Below are positions 43,728 to 52,962 of a stretch of 64,000 bases of DNA, piece by piece (positions within the stretch are counted from its first letter, which is position 1; each line of letters starts with the position of its first letter). The DNA lies in NCBI RefSeq assembly GCF_026723865.1, contig NZ_CP113529.1:558001-622000 (forward strand), given 5' to 3'. Position numbers and translations under genes: made by a program. The DNA is from Mycobacterium sp. Aquia_216 (GTDB taxonomy: Bacteria > Actinomycetota > Actinomycetes > Mycobacteriales > Mycobacteriaceae). The notes under the pieces are model-generated. The model was not told where the DNA came from. It saw only the letters and a list, made by a program, of their open reading frames with translations, and ran no database searches.

Positions 43728-45104
43728 TCAACGCTTGACGACCGCGTGCTCGCTCACCAGGGCGTACAACCGCCACTGGCCCGGCACGCCTTTGAGTGCG
43801 CTCTCACCGCGGTCCGCGAACCTGTGCCGCGAGCCGGTGACGATGTCGCGCAGCGTGGACGACACCAAAACCTCGCTGGGGCCGGCCAGCGCGGCGACCC
43901 GGGCGCCGATGTGCACGGCCATCCCGGCGATGTCTTTCACGGCGCCGCCGCGCACCTCCACTTCACCCGCGTGGATTCCGGCCCGTACCTCGATTCCCAG
44001 CACGCGGACCGCGTCGACGATGGCGTCCGCGCACGCGATCGCCGCGCTCGGGCTGCTGAACGTCGCGACGAATCCGTCTCCGGCCGTGTTGACTTCGCGG
44101 CCCGAGAACCGCAGCAGCTCGTGACGCACGATGGTGTCGTGATTGTCGAGCAGATCGCGCCAGCGGTCGTCGCCGAGCAGGGCGGCCCGCTCGGTCGAGC
44201 TGACAATGTCGGTGAACAGGATCGTGGTCAGCAACCGCTCCGCATCCGACCCGCCGCGCACTCCGGTGATGAATTCTTCGATCTCGTCGACCATCGGCGC
44301 GGTGTCACCCACCCAGTACAGTGCGTCTTCGCCCGGAAGTTCGACGAGGCGCGAGCCGGCGATGTGCTCGGCAAGGTAATGGGCGTGCCCGATCGGGCTG
44401 AACTCCGGATTGTCTCGGTGCAGGATCAACGTCGGTGCGCTGACGCGGGGCAGTGCGTCGCGCACGTCGGAGTGCCGGATGGTCGTGATGAACAGGCGAG
44501 CCATGCTGGGTGACGCGGCTCGGTTGCCCGCGTGGTCCCACCACGCGCGGAACGCGTCGTCGCCGGCGACGGACGGAGCGATGATCCCGAGCATGTCGAA
44601 GCCCTGCTCGACGGCATCCGGTTCGACGCCGACCGTCGTGTACGGTTCCGCGGCGGTCTCGTCGCTGCCGATCGGGTAGTCGGGACCCCGAAGCGTCCTT
44701 GCCGCACCGTTGAAGATCACCAGATTGTTCACTCGCTCGGGGAAATCGGCGGCGAGCACCAGGCCGGCCAAAGACGTGAAACCGGGCGCGAATACCGTCG
44801 CGCGCTCGCACCCGACCGCGTCCATTACAGCGATCGCGTCCTGGGCCCAGGACCTCGGCCCGATCATGTCCAGCGAAGGTAGCCGCGACGACAGGCCGAT
44901 CCCGCGTTGGTCGAACCGGATCACCCGGCAGAAGGACGCCAGCCGACGGTGAAAGCGGTACATCGACGGCTCGCTGTCGACACAGTCGATCGGAATGAGT
45001 GGACCGGGCAGCACCAGCAAGTCGATCGGGCCATCGCCGAAGACCTGATAGGCGATGTCGATTTCGCCGCAGCTGGCGTACCGGGTCCGCGGAACCGGCG
45101 CCAC
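43728..45104 (-). CDS. Alpha/beta-hydrolase-like domain fused to class III adenylate cyclase
   Basis: The 458-residue protein has residues 1-285 as an alpha/beta-hydrolase fold and 290-458 as a class III nucleotide cyclase, the Rv1900c (LipJ) architecture. The hydrolase elbow reads [12 protein letters not shown], with Gly where Ser or Asp should be, so this half is probably a sensor rather than an enzyme. The cyclase keeps [20 protein letters not shown] (metal Asp) and [11 protein letters not shown] (second Asp), but Lys of the base-binding site is Asn and the transition-state Asn is His (MAVHIGARV). Reduced or altered nucleotide selectivity is likely. The start is GTG. Confidence 0.88.
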   Translation of the reverse strand: MAPVPRTRYASCGEIDIAYQVFGDGPIDLLVLPGPLIPIDCVDSEPSMYRFHRRLASFCRVIRFDQRGIGLSSRLPSLDMIGPRSWAQDAIAVMDAVGCERATVFAPGFTSLAGLVLAADFPERVNNLVIFNGAARTLRGPDYPIGSDETAAEPYTTVGVEPDAVEQGFDMLGIIAPSVAGDDAFRAWWDHAGNRAASPSMARLFITTIRHSDVRDALPRVSAPTLILHRDNPEFSPIGHAHYLAEHIAGSRLVELPGEDALYWVGDTAPMVDEIEEFITGVRGGSDAERLLTTILFTDIVSSTERAALLGDDRWRDLLDNHDTIVRHELLRFSGREVNTAGDGFVATFSSPSAAIACADAIVDAVRVLGIEVRAGIHAGEVEVRGGAVKDIAGMAVHIGARVAALAGPSEVLVSSTLRDIVTGSRHRFADRGESALKGVPGQWRLYALVSEHAVVKR

Positions 45105-45146
45105 GGCTCCAGGCTAATCCAGGTCACCGGCAGGCCACACGCCCCG

Positions 45147-45734
45147 CTAGCGGCCGATGATCGGGACCAGGTAGCGGGCGGCGTACTCGCGGACGGCGGC
45201 GTGGTCCGAGACGTCGAGCCGGTCGGTGGGGAAAACGATGATGCCCAGCGCTACCCGCAGCAACACGTCGGCGATGTTGGCCAGGTCGGCCTCGGCAATG
45301 TCGGCCCCGCACCGGCGCAGGGTGTGGGCGATCCCATCGGCGAATTGGCCGATCGGGAAGACATGGGACCGGGAGAACAGCCCGAACAGCTCGGGTTCGC
45401 TCTCGACGATGCGGGAGTACAGCGGCGAGTCCTGAACCAGGCGCACTCCGAGCGTGAACGCCTCGATCACCGCTTCCTGCGGATTACAGCCGGCGGTGGC
45501 CCGATCCAACGTCGAGAAGAAGAGCTCGGCCTCGCGGCGCACCACCCGTTCCACCAGGTCATCCTTCGTGGGGAAGCGCCGGTAGATGGTGCTGCGGCTG
45601 ACCCCGGCCCGGGCGGCGACGTCTTCGACGTTTGCTCGACGCACGCCGTAGGTCTCGAAGACCGCTCGTGCAGTGTCCAGGATGGTGCGGTCGATATCGG
45701 CGACCTCGTCAAGATCGGCGTCAAGGCTCTGCAC
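45147..45734 (-). CDS. TetR family transcriptional regulator
   Basis: The 195-residue TetR protein has an HTH with FETYGVRRANVEDVAARAGV and SRSTIYRRFPTKDDLVE. The C-terminal ligand domain ends YLVPIIGR. It diverges from the MpaB-type oxygenase across 111 bases that contain an imperfect palindrome, so it probably represses that gene and itself. Confidence 0.88.
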   Translation of the reverse strand: MQSLDADLDEVADIDRTILDTARAVFETYGVRRANVEDVAARAGVSRSTIYRRFPTKDDLVERVVRREAELFFSTLDRATAGCNPQEAVIEAFTLGVRLVQDSPLYSRIVESEPELFGLFSRSHVFPIGQFADGIAHTLRRCGADIAEADLANIADVLLRVALGIIVFPTDRLDVSDHAAVREYAARYLVPIIGR

Positions 45735-45787
45735 GGATCACGACCCCCAACGGCAATCTCGGCGCACGAATGTTAACTTGGAACAAA

Positions 45788-45803
45788 GATACACTTTTGT
45801 GTC
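45788..45803. promoter_or_regulatory. Imperfect palindrome between TetR and MpaB-type oxygenase
   Basis: GATACACTTTTGTGTC has matching GA/TC ends and ACA/TGT inner arms, in the most AT-rich part of the divergent gap. An overlapping ACAAA...TTTGT repeat (45783-45800) is also present. Either could be the TetR operator; the symmetry is incomplete. Confidence 0.35.
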
Positions 45804-45845
45804 AGTGCTTCACGACGAGTATGTGGTGCCGCGGGGGAGGTGGGC

Positions 45846-46817
45846 ATGACCGCCCAGAATGACCAGTTGGCCGGCCCGACGGCCGGCGCCCGTTTCGATG
45901 CCGGCGTTCGGGAGGCGGTCCCTGTCTTGGTTGAGGGACCGCTTGACGAGCCGGTTGACGACGAGGCCGCGCTGCGGCTGGGACCCGATTCGCTGATCTG
46001 GAAGTTCTACGGCGATCACCGCACACAATTCTTCGGATTCCAGCGCGTCGCCGGAGTCGAGAACTGCATCGAGCAGCTCGCCCAGGGAGTACTCGATCAC
46101 TCGGTGATCTTCAGCGACACGTTGGGCCGGGCCAAGCGAACCGCCCCGCCGTTGATGAAGACCGTCTACTCCGACGACCCGCACGAGTGGGGTCGCAAGG
46201 TGCGCGACTTCCACAAGCCGATCAAGGGCACCATCAGCGACGGCTCGCGGTATCACGCGCTGAATCCGGAGTTGTTCTATTGGGCGCACGCCACTTTCGT
46301 CGACCAGGTCATCTACAACACCGACATGTTCATCCGGCGGCTGTCGGATGCGGAGAAGGAACAGATCTTCGACGAAGGCAAGGTCTGGTACAGCCTCTAC
46401 GGGGTCAGCGGACGCGGCCAGCCCGACACCTATGCCGACTTCGTCACCTATTGGGACGACATGCTCGAGCGGTTCGTGCCGCACAAGACCGTCCTGTATG
46501 GCACCGGCTACATCCGAAAGGGGATCCCGGGGCCGCGCTGGATCCCCAAGGGAATCTGGAAGATCTTGTCCGCGCCGTTGAACGCCTACACCCGTCTAGT
46601 GCTGGTCGGAACCATGCCGCCGCAGATGCGCGACGTATGCCAGATGGAGTGGGATGCCAAGAAGGAGAAGCGATTTCAGCGCTTCGCGGCCATCGTGCGG
46701 GCGTTGAACCCGGTGTTCAATCGGTTGCCGCTCTGGTTCCTCTACACGCCGTGGGCGGCGTCGGCATGGCGCCGGGCCGGTGTTGACCCGCGCCGGCTCC
46801 ACAACCGCGCGGCCTAG
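45846..46817 (+). CDS. MpaB-type / DUF2236 oxygenase-like protein
   Basis: The 323-residue protein has the DUF2236 pattern: SLIWKFYGDHRTQFFGFQRV, KPIKGTISDGSRYHALNPEL, FYWAHATFVDQVIYNTDMF, with conserved Arg and His that ligate haem in the latex-clearing protein and MpaB-like oxygenases. It probably cleaves or oxidises an unsaturated hydrophobic chain. I chose ATG at 45846; a GTG two codons earlier is possible. The divergent TetR gene is its likely regulator. Confidence 0.85.
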   Translation: MTAQNDQLAGPTAGARFDAGVREAVPVLVEGPLDEPVDDEAALRLGPDSLIWKFYGDHRTQFFGFQRVAGVENCIEQLAQGVLDHSVIFSDTLGRAKRTAPPLMKTVYSDDPHEWGRKVRDFHKPIKGTISDGSRYHALNPELFYWAHATFVDQVIYNTDMFIRRLSDAEKEQIFDEGKVWYSLYGVSGRGQPDTYADFVTYWDDMLERFVPHKTVLYGTGYIRKGIPGPRWIPKGIWKILSAPLNAYTRLVLVGTMPPQMRDVCQMEWDAKKEKRFQRFAAIVRALNPVFNRLPLWFLYTPWAASAWRRAGVDPRRLHNRAA

Positions 46818-46920
46818 CTGATCCGCATTAGCCGTTCGGCATTGCCGTGGGCGATTTTCTCGCGGTCGGCGGGGGGCGGCGTCGTCTGGTCGAATCGCCG
46901 GACGGCTTCGTAGGAGGGTC
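46814..46920 (-). pseudogene. C-terminal remnant of an amidohydrolase-like gene
   Basis: The minus strand encodes YEAVRRFDQTTPPP followed by ADREKIAHGNAERLMRIS and a stop that overlaps the stop of the MpaB-type gene. The KIAHGNAERL ending is typical of amidohydrolase-2 family enzymes. Upstream (to the right) the family similarity disappears within about 35 codons and no start or metal-binding motif remains. The rest of the gene appears to have been deleted. Confidence 0.6.
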
Positions 46921-46940
46921 CTGACCGTTCCGGCTCGGCT

Positions 46941-47075
46941 GGTGCGCAATTTGTCGACTCGAGTCGTCTCCGGGCTCTCGACGCTCCCCGCGAGCCGGGT
47001 GACGTGCAGTTTTACCTGATCTGGCATCCGCGCGTCGACGGCGGGCAGCGAAGCCCGTCGCCGATTCCTGAGTGC
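46941..47075 (+). pseudogene. C-terminal remnant of a LysR-type regulator
   Basis: The plus strand encodes SRLRALDAPREPGDV followed by QFYLIWHPRVDGG, the characteristic last strand of LysR effector domains (YLxWHPRxD). No HTH or effector-domain core precedes it. The left edge abuts the amidohydrolase remnant. The frame continues without stop into the next SDR region by chance. Together with the neighbouring fragment it looks like the outer ends of a divergent pair whose middle was deleted. Confidence 0.5.
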
Positions 47076-47163
47076 GTGTCGGCGGCTCGGGTGGAAACGG
47101 GTGGTTACGTCGAGGCGTATCGGGGCATTACGCTACGTCGGTCCGAGCGGGAGGAGCGTAGCG

Positions 47164-47940
47164 ATGCAAATGACGGGCAATACCGTGCTGGTCACCGGTG
47201 GCGGCACCGGAATCGGCCGCGGTTTGGCGGAGTCGTTGCACCGGCTCGGCAACCAGGTGGTGATTGCCGGCCGTCGCCGTGAGCTGTTGCAGGCCGTCGT
47301 CGAGGCCAACCCCGGCATCGCCTGTCTGCCGCTGGATCAATCCGACGCGGCCGACGTCAGACGGTTCGCCGTCGAGCTGACGGACCGCTATCCGGAGCTC
47401 AACGTCGTGGTCAACAACGCCGGTACCCAGCGCGTCGAAGACCTCGTCGCCAGCAACGTCGGCCTGGCGGAGCAGAGCATCGCCATCAACCTGCTGGGCC
47501 CGATCCGGCTCATCTCGGCATTGCTGCCGGCGTTGTTGCGCAAGCCCCGCGCGGCGATCCTCAACGTGACGTCCGGCCTGGCATTCATGCCCAGCGCGCT
47601 CACCCCGACCTATTGCGCTTCCAAGGCCGCCCTGCACTCTTACACCCAGTCGCTGCGCTTCCAACTCCGTGACACCGCGATCCAGGTGATCGAAGTCATC
47701 CCGCCCCACGTGCAAACCGCGCTGCAGGGGGGCGAGCGTGGATTCGACCCGAGGGCGATGCCACTGGACGAGTATGTCGCCGAGACGATGGCGCTGTTGG
47801 AGTCGCAGCCCCAGGCCGAGGAGATCGTGGTGGAGCGCGTCAAGAATTTCCGGTTCGCCGAACGCGACGGCACCTATCACGACATCTATCCCGCCTTCAA
47901 CGAGGCGATCACGGCCTGGCTGCGGGGCGCGGGCAAGTGA
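47164..47940 (+). CDS. Short-chain dehydrogenase/reductase (DltE-like), carboxylate-reductase operon
   Basis: The 258-residue SDR has NTVLVTGGGTGIGRGLAESL, NNAGTQRVEDLVASN, TSGLAFMPSALTPTYCASK (YxxxK) and a DltE-like C-terminal half (VIEVIPPHVQTALQGGERG, ... YPAFNEAITAWLRG). The ATG at 47164 follows GGGAGGAGCG, a good ribosome site. It is 116 bases upstream of the adenylating enzyme on the same strand. If the three form a pathway, this would reduce the aldehyde product to an alcohol. Confidence 0.88.
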   Translation: MQMTGNTVLVTGGGTGIGRGLAESLHRLGNQVVIAGRRRELLQAVVEANPGIACLPLDQSDAADVRRFAVELTDRYPELNVVVNNAGTQRVEDLVASNVGLAEQSIAINLLGPIRLISALLPALLRKPRAAILNVTSGLAFMPSALTPTYCASKAALHSYTQSLRFQLRDTAIQVIEVIPPHVQTALQGGERGFDPRAMPLDEYVAETMALLESQPQAEEIVVERVKNFRFAERDGTYHDIYPAFNEAITAWLRGAGK

Positions 47941-48056
47941 AACCCTTGCGATAACCGAGAATTCGTCACGGCATGGGCTAACGTTCAATCGCTGTATGCC
48001 CGGTGAAACCGGAGCCTGCGTGGCGGGCCAGAGCGGCATGCGACAGGATCGATGGC

Positions 48057-49148
48057 ATGGCCGATATCGACTTTTCGTTGTTGGACGTCCCGAGATCGGC
48101 ACCGGTCGAAGACCCCGAGGCGTTCCTTCGGGCGGCGATCGCCTGGCACTTCGGCGAGGACACCGGCTCGGCTTTTTGGCTACGGGCCGCCAAGACGCTG
48201 GACTTCGACCCGTTGACCGATGTCAAGACCTTCACCGATCTGCGGTTGTTTCCGAATTTGCTGAGCGAGCTGCGCAATGTCCCGGTCGAAGACCTGATCC
48301 CACGGGGATACGGCTCACCGGCACCGGTGCCGCAGATTTTCGAATCCGGTGGCACCACCGGGGCCCCGAAACGTACTGCGCAACTGCCGGATTGGGTTGC
48401 GCAGGTCATCGAGTGGCAGACCGAGGATTTCGCCACCGGCGGCTTCGTGCGAGGCCAGGGCTTTCTGTGTCTGATGCCGAGCGGGCCGCACGGGGTGAGC
48501 TATTTCTCGCGGCTGGTCTCCGAGCGGCTGGGTGCGGCGTTCCATGCGATCGACCTTGACCCGCGGTGGGTGAAGAAGATCGCCGCGCGCAATGCGATCG
48601 GGGAAGTGGCGGCCTATGTCGACCACGTCCTCGAACAGGCGGTACACGTTCTACGGACGCAGAACGTCGCGAACCTGCACGCCACCCCGCCGTTACTCGA
48701 GGCGATTGCCCGTAATGACGATCTGGTGGACTTGGTGAACGCCAAGATTCGCTACCTCTTGCTCAGCGGTGCGCACGTGGATGCCGACACGCTGGACCTG
48801 TTGCGCGACATCTTCCCCGATACGACGATCACGATGGCCTTCGGCAGCACCATGATTCTCTCGCAGGCGGTCACCCGAATCGACGGCGACGCATTCATTT
48901 TCGACCCGCGGACGCCTTACGTGGTGTTCCGGGTGATCGATCCCGAGACCGGAGAACAGGTGCCCTACGGGCAGCTCGGCCAGGTGGTGATGAACCACAT
49001 CAGCAAGGGCATGTTTCTGCCGAACAACCTGGAGCGCGACATGGCAATCCGGATGCCCGGGCCCACCGCGCAACTCAGCGATTCAGTCAGCGCGGTACGG
49101 CCGGTCGCCACCTTCGAGGGCGAGGCCGTCATCGAGGGCGTGTACTGA
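48057..49148 (+). CDS. LuxE/EhpF-like carboxylate-adenylating enzyme
   Basis: The 363-residue ANL-like enzyme has the phosphate loop FESGGTTGAPKR (about residue 94), a central LMPSGPHGVSYF, LHATPPLLEAIARN, and SGAHVDADTLDLLRDIFP in place of the usual A5 region, plus GQLGQVVMNHISKGMFLPNN. It is shorter than FadD ligases and lacks their C-terminal lysine domain, as do acyl-protein synthetases (LuxE) and the phenazine protein EhpF. Only one Cys is visible (about residue 138), so LuxE's C-terminal acyl-Cys is absent. The next gene starts one base after its stop. Confidence 0.8.
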   Translation: MADIDFSLLDVPRSAPVEDPEAFLRAAIAWHFGEDTGSAFWLRAAKTLDFDPLTDVKTFTDLRLFPNLLSELRNVPVEDLIPRGYGSPAPVPQIFESGGTTGAPKRTAQLPDWVAQVIEWQTEDFATGGFVRGQGFLCLMPSGPHGVSYFSRLVSERLGAAFHAIDLDPRWVKKIAARNAIGEVAAYVDHVLEQAVHVLRTQNVANLHATPPLLEAIARNDDLVDLVNAKIRYLLLSGAHVDADTLDLLRDIFPDTTITMAFGSTMILSQAVTRIDGDAFIFDPRTPYVVFRVIDPETGEQVPYGQLGQVVMNHISKGMFLPNNLERDMAIRMPGPTAQLSDSVSAVRPVATFEGEAVIEGVY

Positions 49149-49149
49149 G

Positions 49150-50547
49150 GTGTCCAGCGAAACATCAAGTACCACAGCTAATTTGGTACTGCTCGATGCG
49201 CTCGGCCCCAGCGGCGAGTACCGGACCCGCAACCGCGAGGTAATCACCAGCACGGCCGGAGTGCCGGTCGCCGAGTTGAGTTTGGTGCCGCCGCTGTATG
49301 TGTCGCGCACCATCAGCGCGCAGCGCAAGGTCGCACCGTTACCGGTCGCGGAGCGAGAACAGGCGTTGGCCGCCGCCGCCGAAATCTTTGCCGGCGCCGT
49401 CATCGGCGGCCTGGACTTCGACGCGTATGTCGAACTGGCCAGCCGGATTTCGGGAGTGCCGATCGTGGTCACCCGCACCGGGGCCCGCAATGTGGCCGAG
49501 GCCGTCGCCCACGCGTCCGATGCGGTGCGCCCGGCCCAGCCGATCGGCGCGGCCCGCGACTGGCGCGAGGAGCGAACCCGTACCGGCAGTGCGGTCTGGA
49601 CCCGGCGCGGCGAGGTGTTCGCCGTCCACGCGGCGGGCAACGGCCCGGGCGTGCACGGCCTGTGGCCCCAAGCCCTGGCCCTGGGCTATCGCGTCGCGGT
49701 GCGCCCATCACGACGCGAACCCTTTACCGGCCATCGACTGGTCAGCGCATTGCGCCAGGCCGGATTTCGGTCCGAGGACGTGGTATTTCTGCCCACCGAT
49801 CATGGGGGCGCCGACGAGATCATCCGCTCGGCCGATCTCGCCATGGTGTACGGCGGCCAGGACGTGGTGGACAAATACGCCGCCGATCCGACGGTGATGG
49901 TGAACGGCCCGGGCCGGGCCAAGATCCTGATCACCGCCGACCGCGATTGGCACGACTACCTCGACCTGATCGTCGACTCGATCGCCAACCTGGGTGGCAT
50001 GGCATGCGTCAACACCACCGCGGTGCTCTATGAGGGCGACCCGGCCCCGTTGGCCGCGGCGATCGCCGGGCGGTTGGCGACGATCGATCCGTTGCCCACC
50101 GAGGACGAGCGGGCGATTCTGCCCACCCAGCCCGTCGCCAAGGCGCAGGCGCTGGCCGACTATCTGGCGACCAAGGCCGCGGGCACTATCCCGGTACTCG
50201 GCGCCGATCGGGTCGTCGCCGCGTTGGGTGACGGTTATGCCGCCCTGCGGCCGGCCGTGCATCTGCTGGCAGAGCCCGATGTCGACAAGCTCAACATCGA
50301 ACTACCGTTCCCTTGCGTGTGGGTGTCGCCGTGGTCGCGGGCCGCCGGCCTGGCGCCGCTGCGAAATTCGTTGGTGATCAACGTGATTACCGGCGACGAC
50401 GATCTGGTCGACGGCTTGATCGTCGAACCGACGGTCAACAATGTCTACCGCGGCAACCACCCGACGTTTTACGGGGCACCCGAGATCCCGCACGACGGCT
50501 TCCTTGCGGACGTGCTGATGCGCAACAAGGGATTCATCCGGGACTAG
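49150..50547 (+). CDS. Aldehyde-dehydrogenase-like acyl reductase (LuxC/EhpG-like)
   Basis: The 465-residue protein of the ALDH superfamily has the nucleotide-binding region [32 protein letters not shown] and the catalytic cysteine in [14 protein letters not shown] (about residue 285). Unlike ordinary ALDHs it begins with a long unique N-terminal 100 residues and its C-terminus contains [20 protein letters not shown]. This fits reductases that take an activated acyl group to aldehyde, as LuxC does with LuxE. It is tightly coupled to the adenylating enzyme. Its stop overlaps the convergent S18 gene by 4 bases. Confidence 0.8.
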   Translation: MSSETSSTTANLVLLDALGPSGEYRTRNREVITSTAGVPVAELSLVPPLYVSRTISAQRKVAPLPVAEREQALAAAAEIFAGAVIGGLDFDAYVELASRISGVPIVVTRTGARNVAEAVAHASDAVRPAQPIGAARDWREERTRTGSAVWTRRGEVFAVHAAGNGPGVHGLWPQALALGYRVAVRPSRREPFTGHRLVSALRQAGFRSEDVVFLPTDHGGADEIIRSADLAMVYGGQDVVDKYAADPTVMVNGPGRAKILITADRDWHDYLDLIVDSIANLGGMACVNTTAVLYEGDPAPLAAAIAGRLATIDPLPTEDERAILPTQPVAKAQALADYLATKAAGTIPVLGADRVVAALGDGYAALRPAVHLLAEPDVDKLNIELPFPCVWVSPWSRAAGLAPLRNSLVINVITGDDDLVDGLIVEPTVNNVYRGNHPTFYGAPEIPHDGFLADVLMRNKGFIRD

Positions 50548-50795
50548 CGGGCGCTGATGTAGGGCAACAGCGCCATCTCGCGAGCATTCCTGATCGCGAT
50601 CGCCACCTGCCGTTGCTGCTGCACCGTCAGGCCCGTGACGCGGCGGGATCGGATCCTGCCGCGCTCGGAGAGGAACATCCGCAGCGTCGGGATGTCTTTG
50701 TAGTCGACGTATTTGACGCCAAGACTGGCCAGCAGATTCTTCTTTTTCTCCGACGGCGGCGCGGGCCGGCTCTTCTGTTTCGATTTGCCGGCCAT
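50544..50795 (-). CDS. rpsR2: Ribosomal protein bS18, zinc-independent paralogue
   Basis: The 83-residue S18 has the core [20 protein letters not shown] followed by [20 protein letters not shown]. It has no cysteine, marking the C-minus form that replaces the zinc-containing S18 when zinc is scarce. It is the last gene of the four-gene ribosomal operon and begins directly after the S14 stop with no gap. Confidence 0.96.
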   Translation of the reverse strand: MAGKSKQKSRPAPPSEKKKNLLASLGVKYVDYKDIPTLRMFLSERGRIRSRRVTGLTVQQQRQVAIAIRNAREMALLPYISAR

Positions 50796-51101
50796 CTACC
50801 AACTCGCCTTGCGTATGCCGGGCAGCTGCCCCTGATGCGCCAGCTCGCGCACCCGAACCCTCGACAACCCGAATTTCCGCAGGTGCCCACGTGGACGACC
50901 GTCGACCGAGTCGCGGTTGCGTATGCGCACCGCACTGGCGTCGCGAGGCTGGCGGGCAAGCACCTGCTGGGCGGCGAGCCGCTGTTCGGCAGTGCTTGCC
51001 GGCGATCGGATGATCTCCTTGAGCTGGGCGCGGCGTTCCGCGTAGCGTGCGACGATCGCGCGGCGCTTCTCGTTCTTGACGATCTTGGATTTTTTGGCCA
51101 T
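50796..51101 (-). CDS. rpsN2: Ribosomal protein uS14, zinc-independent paralogue
   Basis: The 101-residue S14 is the long, cysteine-free form ([20 protein letters not shown] onward, ending [20 protein letters not shown]). The zinc-containing S14 is about 61 residues with a Cys4 site, which is absent here. It abuts both neighbours without gaps, so the operon is translated as a block. Confidence 0.96.
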   Translation of the reverse strand: MAKKSKIVKNEKRRAIVARYAERRAQLKEIIRSPASTAEQRLAAQQVLARQPRDASAVRIRNRDSVDGRPRGHLRKFGLSRVRVRELAHQGQLPGIRKASW

Positions 51102-51266
51102 TCAGCGTTCTTCCCGGAATTCGACGTGGCGGCGGACCACCGGGTCGTACTTCCTCAGCGTGAGCCGGTCGGGGTCGTTGCGCCGGTTCTTGCGGGTGAT
51201 GTAGGTGTAGCCGGTGCCGGCGGTGGAGCGCAGCTTCACGATGGGTCGAATCTCGTTGCGCGCCAT
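51102..51266 (-). CDS. rpmG2: Ribosomal protein bL33, zinc-independent paralogue
   Basis: The 54-residue L33 reads [20 protein letters not shown], then [20 protein letters not shown]. It has no cysteine, so it lacks the zinc ribbon of the primary L33. The true start is the ATG at 51266, inside the stop of L28 (TGATG-type overlap); the longer upstream frame is spurious. Confidence 0.95.
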   Translation of the reverse strand: MARNEIRPIVKLRSTAGTGYTYITRKNRRNDPDRLTLRKYDPVVRRHVEFREER

Positions 51267-51502
51267 CAGATGTGCTGACCTTCCCGGCGCAGCCGCGCAA
51301 CGACGGCCTCGATGCCGTCGCGATCCACGACCTTGATCCCCTTGGCGCTCACCCGCAACGTGATACGACGGCCCTCCGATGGCAGGTAATACGTCTTGGT
51401 CTGAATATTGGGCGACCACCGGCGTCGGGTTCGGCGATGTGAGTGCGATACCGAATTGCCGAAACCCACTGTGCGGCCGGTCACCTGACAGTGCATGGGC
51501 AT
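51266..51502 (-). CDS. rpmB2: Ribosomal protein bL28, zinc-independent paralogue
   Basis: The 78-residue L28 reads [20 protein letters not shown], then [20 protein letters not shown]. Only one cysteine is present, so no CxxC zinc pair can form. It is the first gene of the cysteine-poor ribosomal operon and faces two Zur-like boxes 28 bases upstream. L28, L33, S14 and S18 together are the classical zinc-sparing set. Confidence 0.95.
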   Translation of the reverse strand: MPMHCQVTGRTVGFGNSVSHSHRRTRRRWSPNIQTKTYYLPSEGRRITLRVSAKGIKVVDRDGIEAVVARLRREGQHI

Positions 51503-51529
51503 GACCCCTCCTCTCTACGGCACTCGGTT

Positions 51530-51548
51530 GTTGAAAATCATTTTCGAC
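51530..51548. promoter_or_regulatory. Zur-like box 1 (ribosomal operon side)
   Basis: GTTGAAAATCATTTTCGAC is a 19-base palindrome (eight of nine pairs match) with the TGAAAATCATTTTC core known for actinobacterial Zur boxes. It is 28 bases upstream of the L28 start, in position to repress the cysteine-poor ribosomal operon when zinc is sufficient. Confidence 0.82.
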
Positions 51549-51582
51549 AGGGTCTGCCCGGCACTGTACCGTGGCGGAGGCG

Positions 51583-51605
51583 TTATTGAAAATCGTTTGC
51601 AATAA
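51583..51605. promoter_or_regulatory. Zur-like box 2 (mrf side)
   Basis: A 23-base palindrome centred at 51594 has outer arms TTATTG and CAATAA and core AAAATCGTTT; nine of eleven pairs match. It overlaps the ribosome-site region just before the mrf start at 51615. With box 1 it provides one operator for each direction of the divergent pair. Confidence 0.8.
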
Positions 51606-51614
51606 GGAGTTGGG

Positions 51615-52808
51615 ATGCGGACCCCGGTGATGCTGGTAGCGGGTCAGGGTGACACCGACGCGGTAACGGGTGCTTTCCTGCGCCGGCCCGGCACCGTGGT
51701 CGTGGAGCATCGGTTCGACGGTCACGTGGTGCGGCGGACAACGAGCATGTTGCACCGTGGCGAATTGACCACTGTCGAGGACGCTTTGGAGCTGGCACAC
51801 GGGTGCGTGTCCTGCACCGTTCGCAACGACTTGCTGGTGCTGCTGCGCAAACTGGCGCGCCGCGACGGGGTCGAGCGCATCGTCGTGCATCTGGCCCAGT
51901 GGCTGGAACCCGAACCCATCTGCGTCGCGATCGACCACGTCCGGGTCCGCGTCGGTCCCGGCTACCTCGACGGCCCGGCCGCCCTGGACGTGGCGATCGA
52001 CGGGGTGGTGACGTGCATCGACTCCCAGAGCTGGCTCACCCGGGCGCTCGGCGACGCCGTGCTGCCGGATGGGCGCACCATGGCCCAGGTCGTTGTCGGC
52101 CAGGCCGAGTTCGCCGACCTCCTGGTGCTGACCCGCCCGGAACCCGTGACCCTGGCGGTGCTGCGCCGGCTTGCTCCGCGGGCGAGGATCACCGTGGGAC
52201 TTGACCGAGTCGACATGGCGCTGGCGAACCTGGACGACGACTCCCGACGCGGCCGCAGCGATCATCCGCACGGTTGGCTACTGGCCGGCCGCCCGCCGCT
52301 GGGCGCCGAGGGGATGGTGCGCATCGTCGAGTTCAATGCCCGCCGCCCCTTCCATCCCGAGCGCTTGCACACCGCGGTGGATCTGCTGCTGACCGGTGTG
52401 GTGCGCACCCGGGGGCGGCTATGGCTGGCCAGCCGGCCCGACCAGGTCATGTGGCTGGAGTCGGCCGGCGGTGGTTTGCGGGTCGCCGGTGCGGGGAAGT
52501 GGCTCGCCGCGATGACCGCGCGGGAGGCGGCGAACGTCGACGCGGAACGGCGACTGTTCGCCGAGCTGCAATGGGAATACCGGTTCGGTGACCGGCACAC
52601 CGCGATGACGGTGCTGACCTGCGGCGCGGAGCCGCCCGACATCCTCGACGCCCTGCACGGTGCGCTACTCACCGACGCGGAGCTGGCGGAACCGCGGGAG
52701 TGGAGCGGCTACCCGGACCCGTTCGGTGCCTGGCACCAGGACCCCTGCGACGAAACCTCGGGGGCGGCAGAAGAAGTCGCATCCGACTCCGACCGCCGGG
52801 AATCGTGA
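51615..52808 (+). CDS. mrf: CobW/COG0523-type Mpy recruitment factor (Rv0106-like)
   Basis: The 397-residue COG0523 protein begins [20 protein letters not shown], where the GxxGxGKT phosphate loop is degenerate. The metal motif is GCVSC (CxxC) instead of the usual CxCC, and the C-terminus has [20 protein letters not shown] with the CobW C domain. This matches Rv0106/Mrf, which binds C-minus ribosomes and recruits Mpy for ribosome hibernation in low zinc (known from Mycobacterium smegmatis). The divergent C-minus ribosomal operon and Zur boxes fit that role. Confidence 0.86.
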   Translation: MRTPVMLVAGQGDTDAVTGAFLRRPGTVVVEHRFDGHVVRRTTSMLHRGELTTVEDALELAHGCVSCTVRNDLLVLLRKLARRDGVERIVVHLAQWLEPEPICVAIDHVRVRVGPGYLDGPAALDVAIDGVVTCIDSQSWLTRALGDAVLPDGRTMAQVVVGQAEFADLLVLTRPEPVTLAVLRRLAPRARITVGLDRVDMALANLDDDSRRGRSDHPHGWLLAGRPPLGAEGMVRIVEFNARRPFHPERLHTAVDLLLTGVVRTRGRLWLASRPDQVMWLESAGGGLRVAGAGKWLAAMTAREAANVDAERRLFAELQWEYRFGDRHTAMTVLTCGAEPPDILDALHGALLTDAELAEPREWSGYPDPFGAWHQDPCDETSGAAEEVASDSDRRES

Positions 52809-52962
52809 ACTCACACCGCGTCTGATTCGGGCAAATTGCCGTTTAACCGGAGCCGGGGGTTCGGGCTGTACGTGCGGTCTGGTAGCTGTAGGTTACGAGT
52901 CGCATAGCGTTGGGAGAGCAGCGCTGCACCAAGACTCGGCACGCCACCTCGGCGAATGCGGT

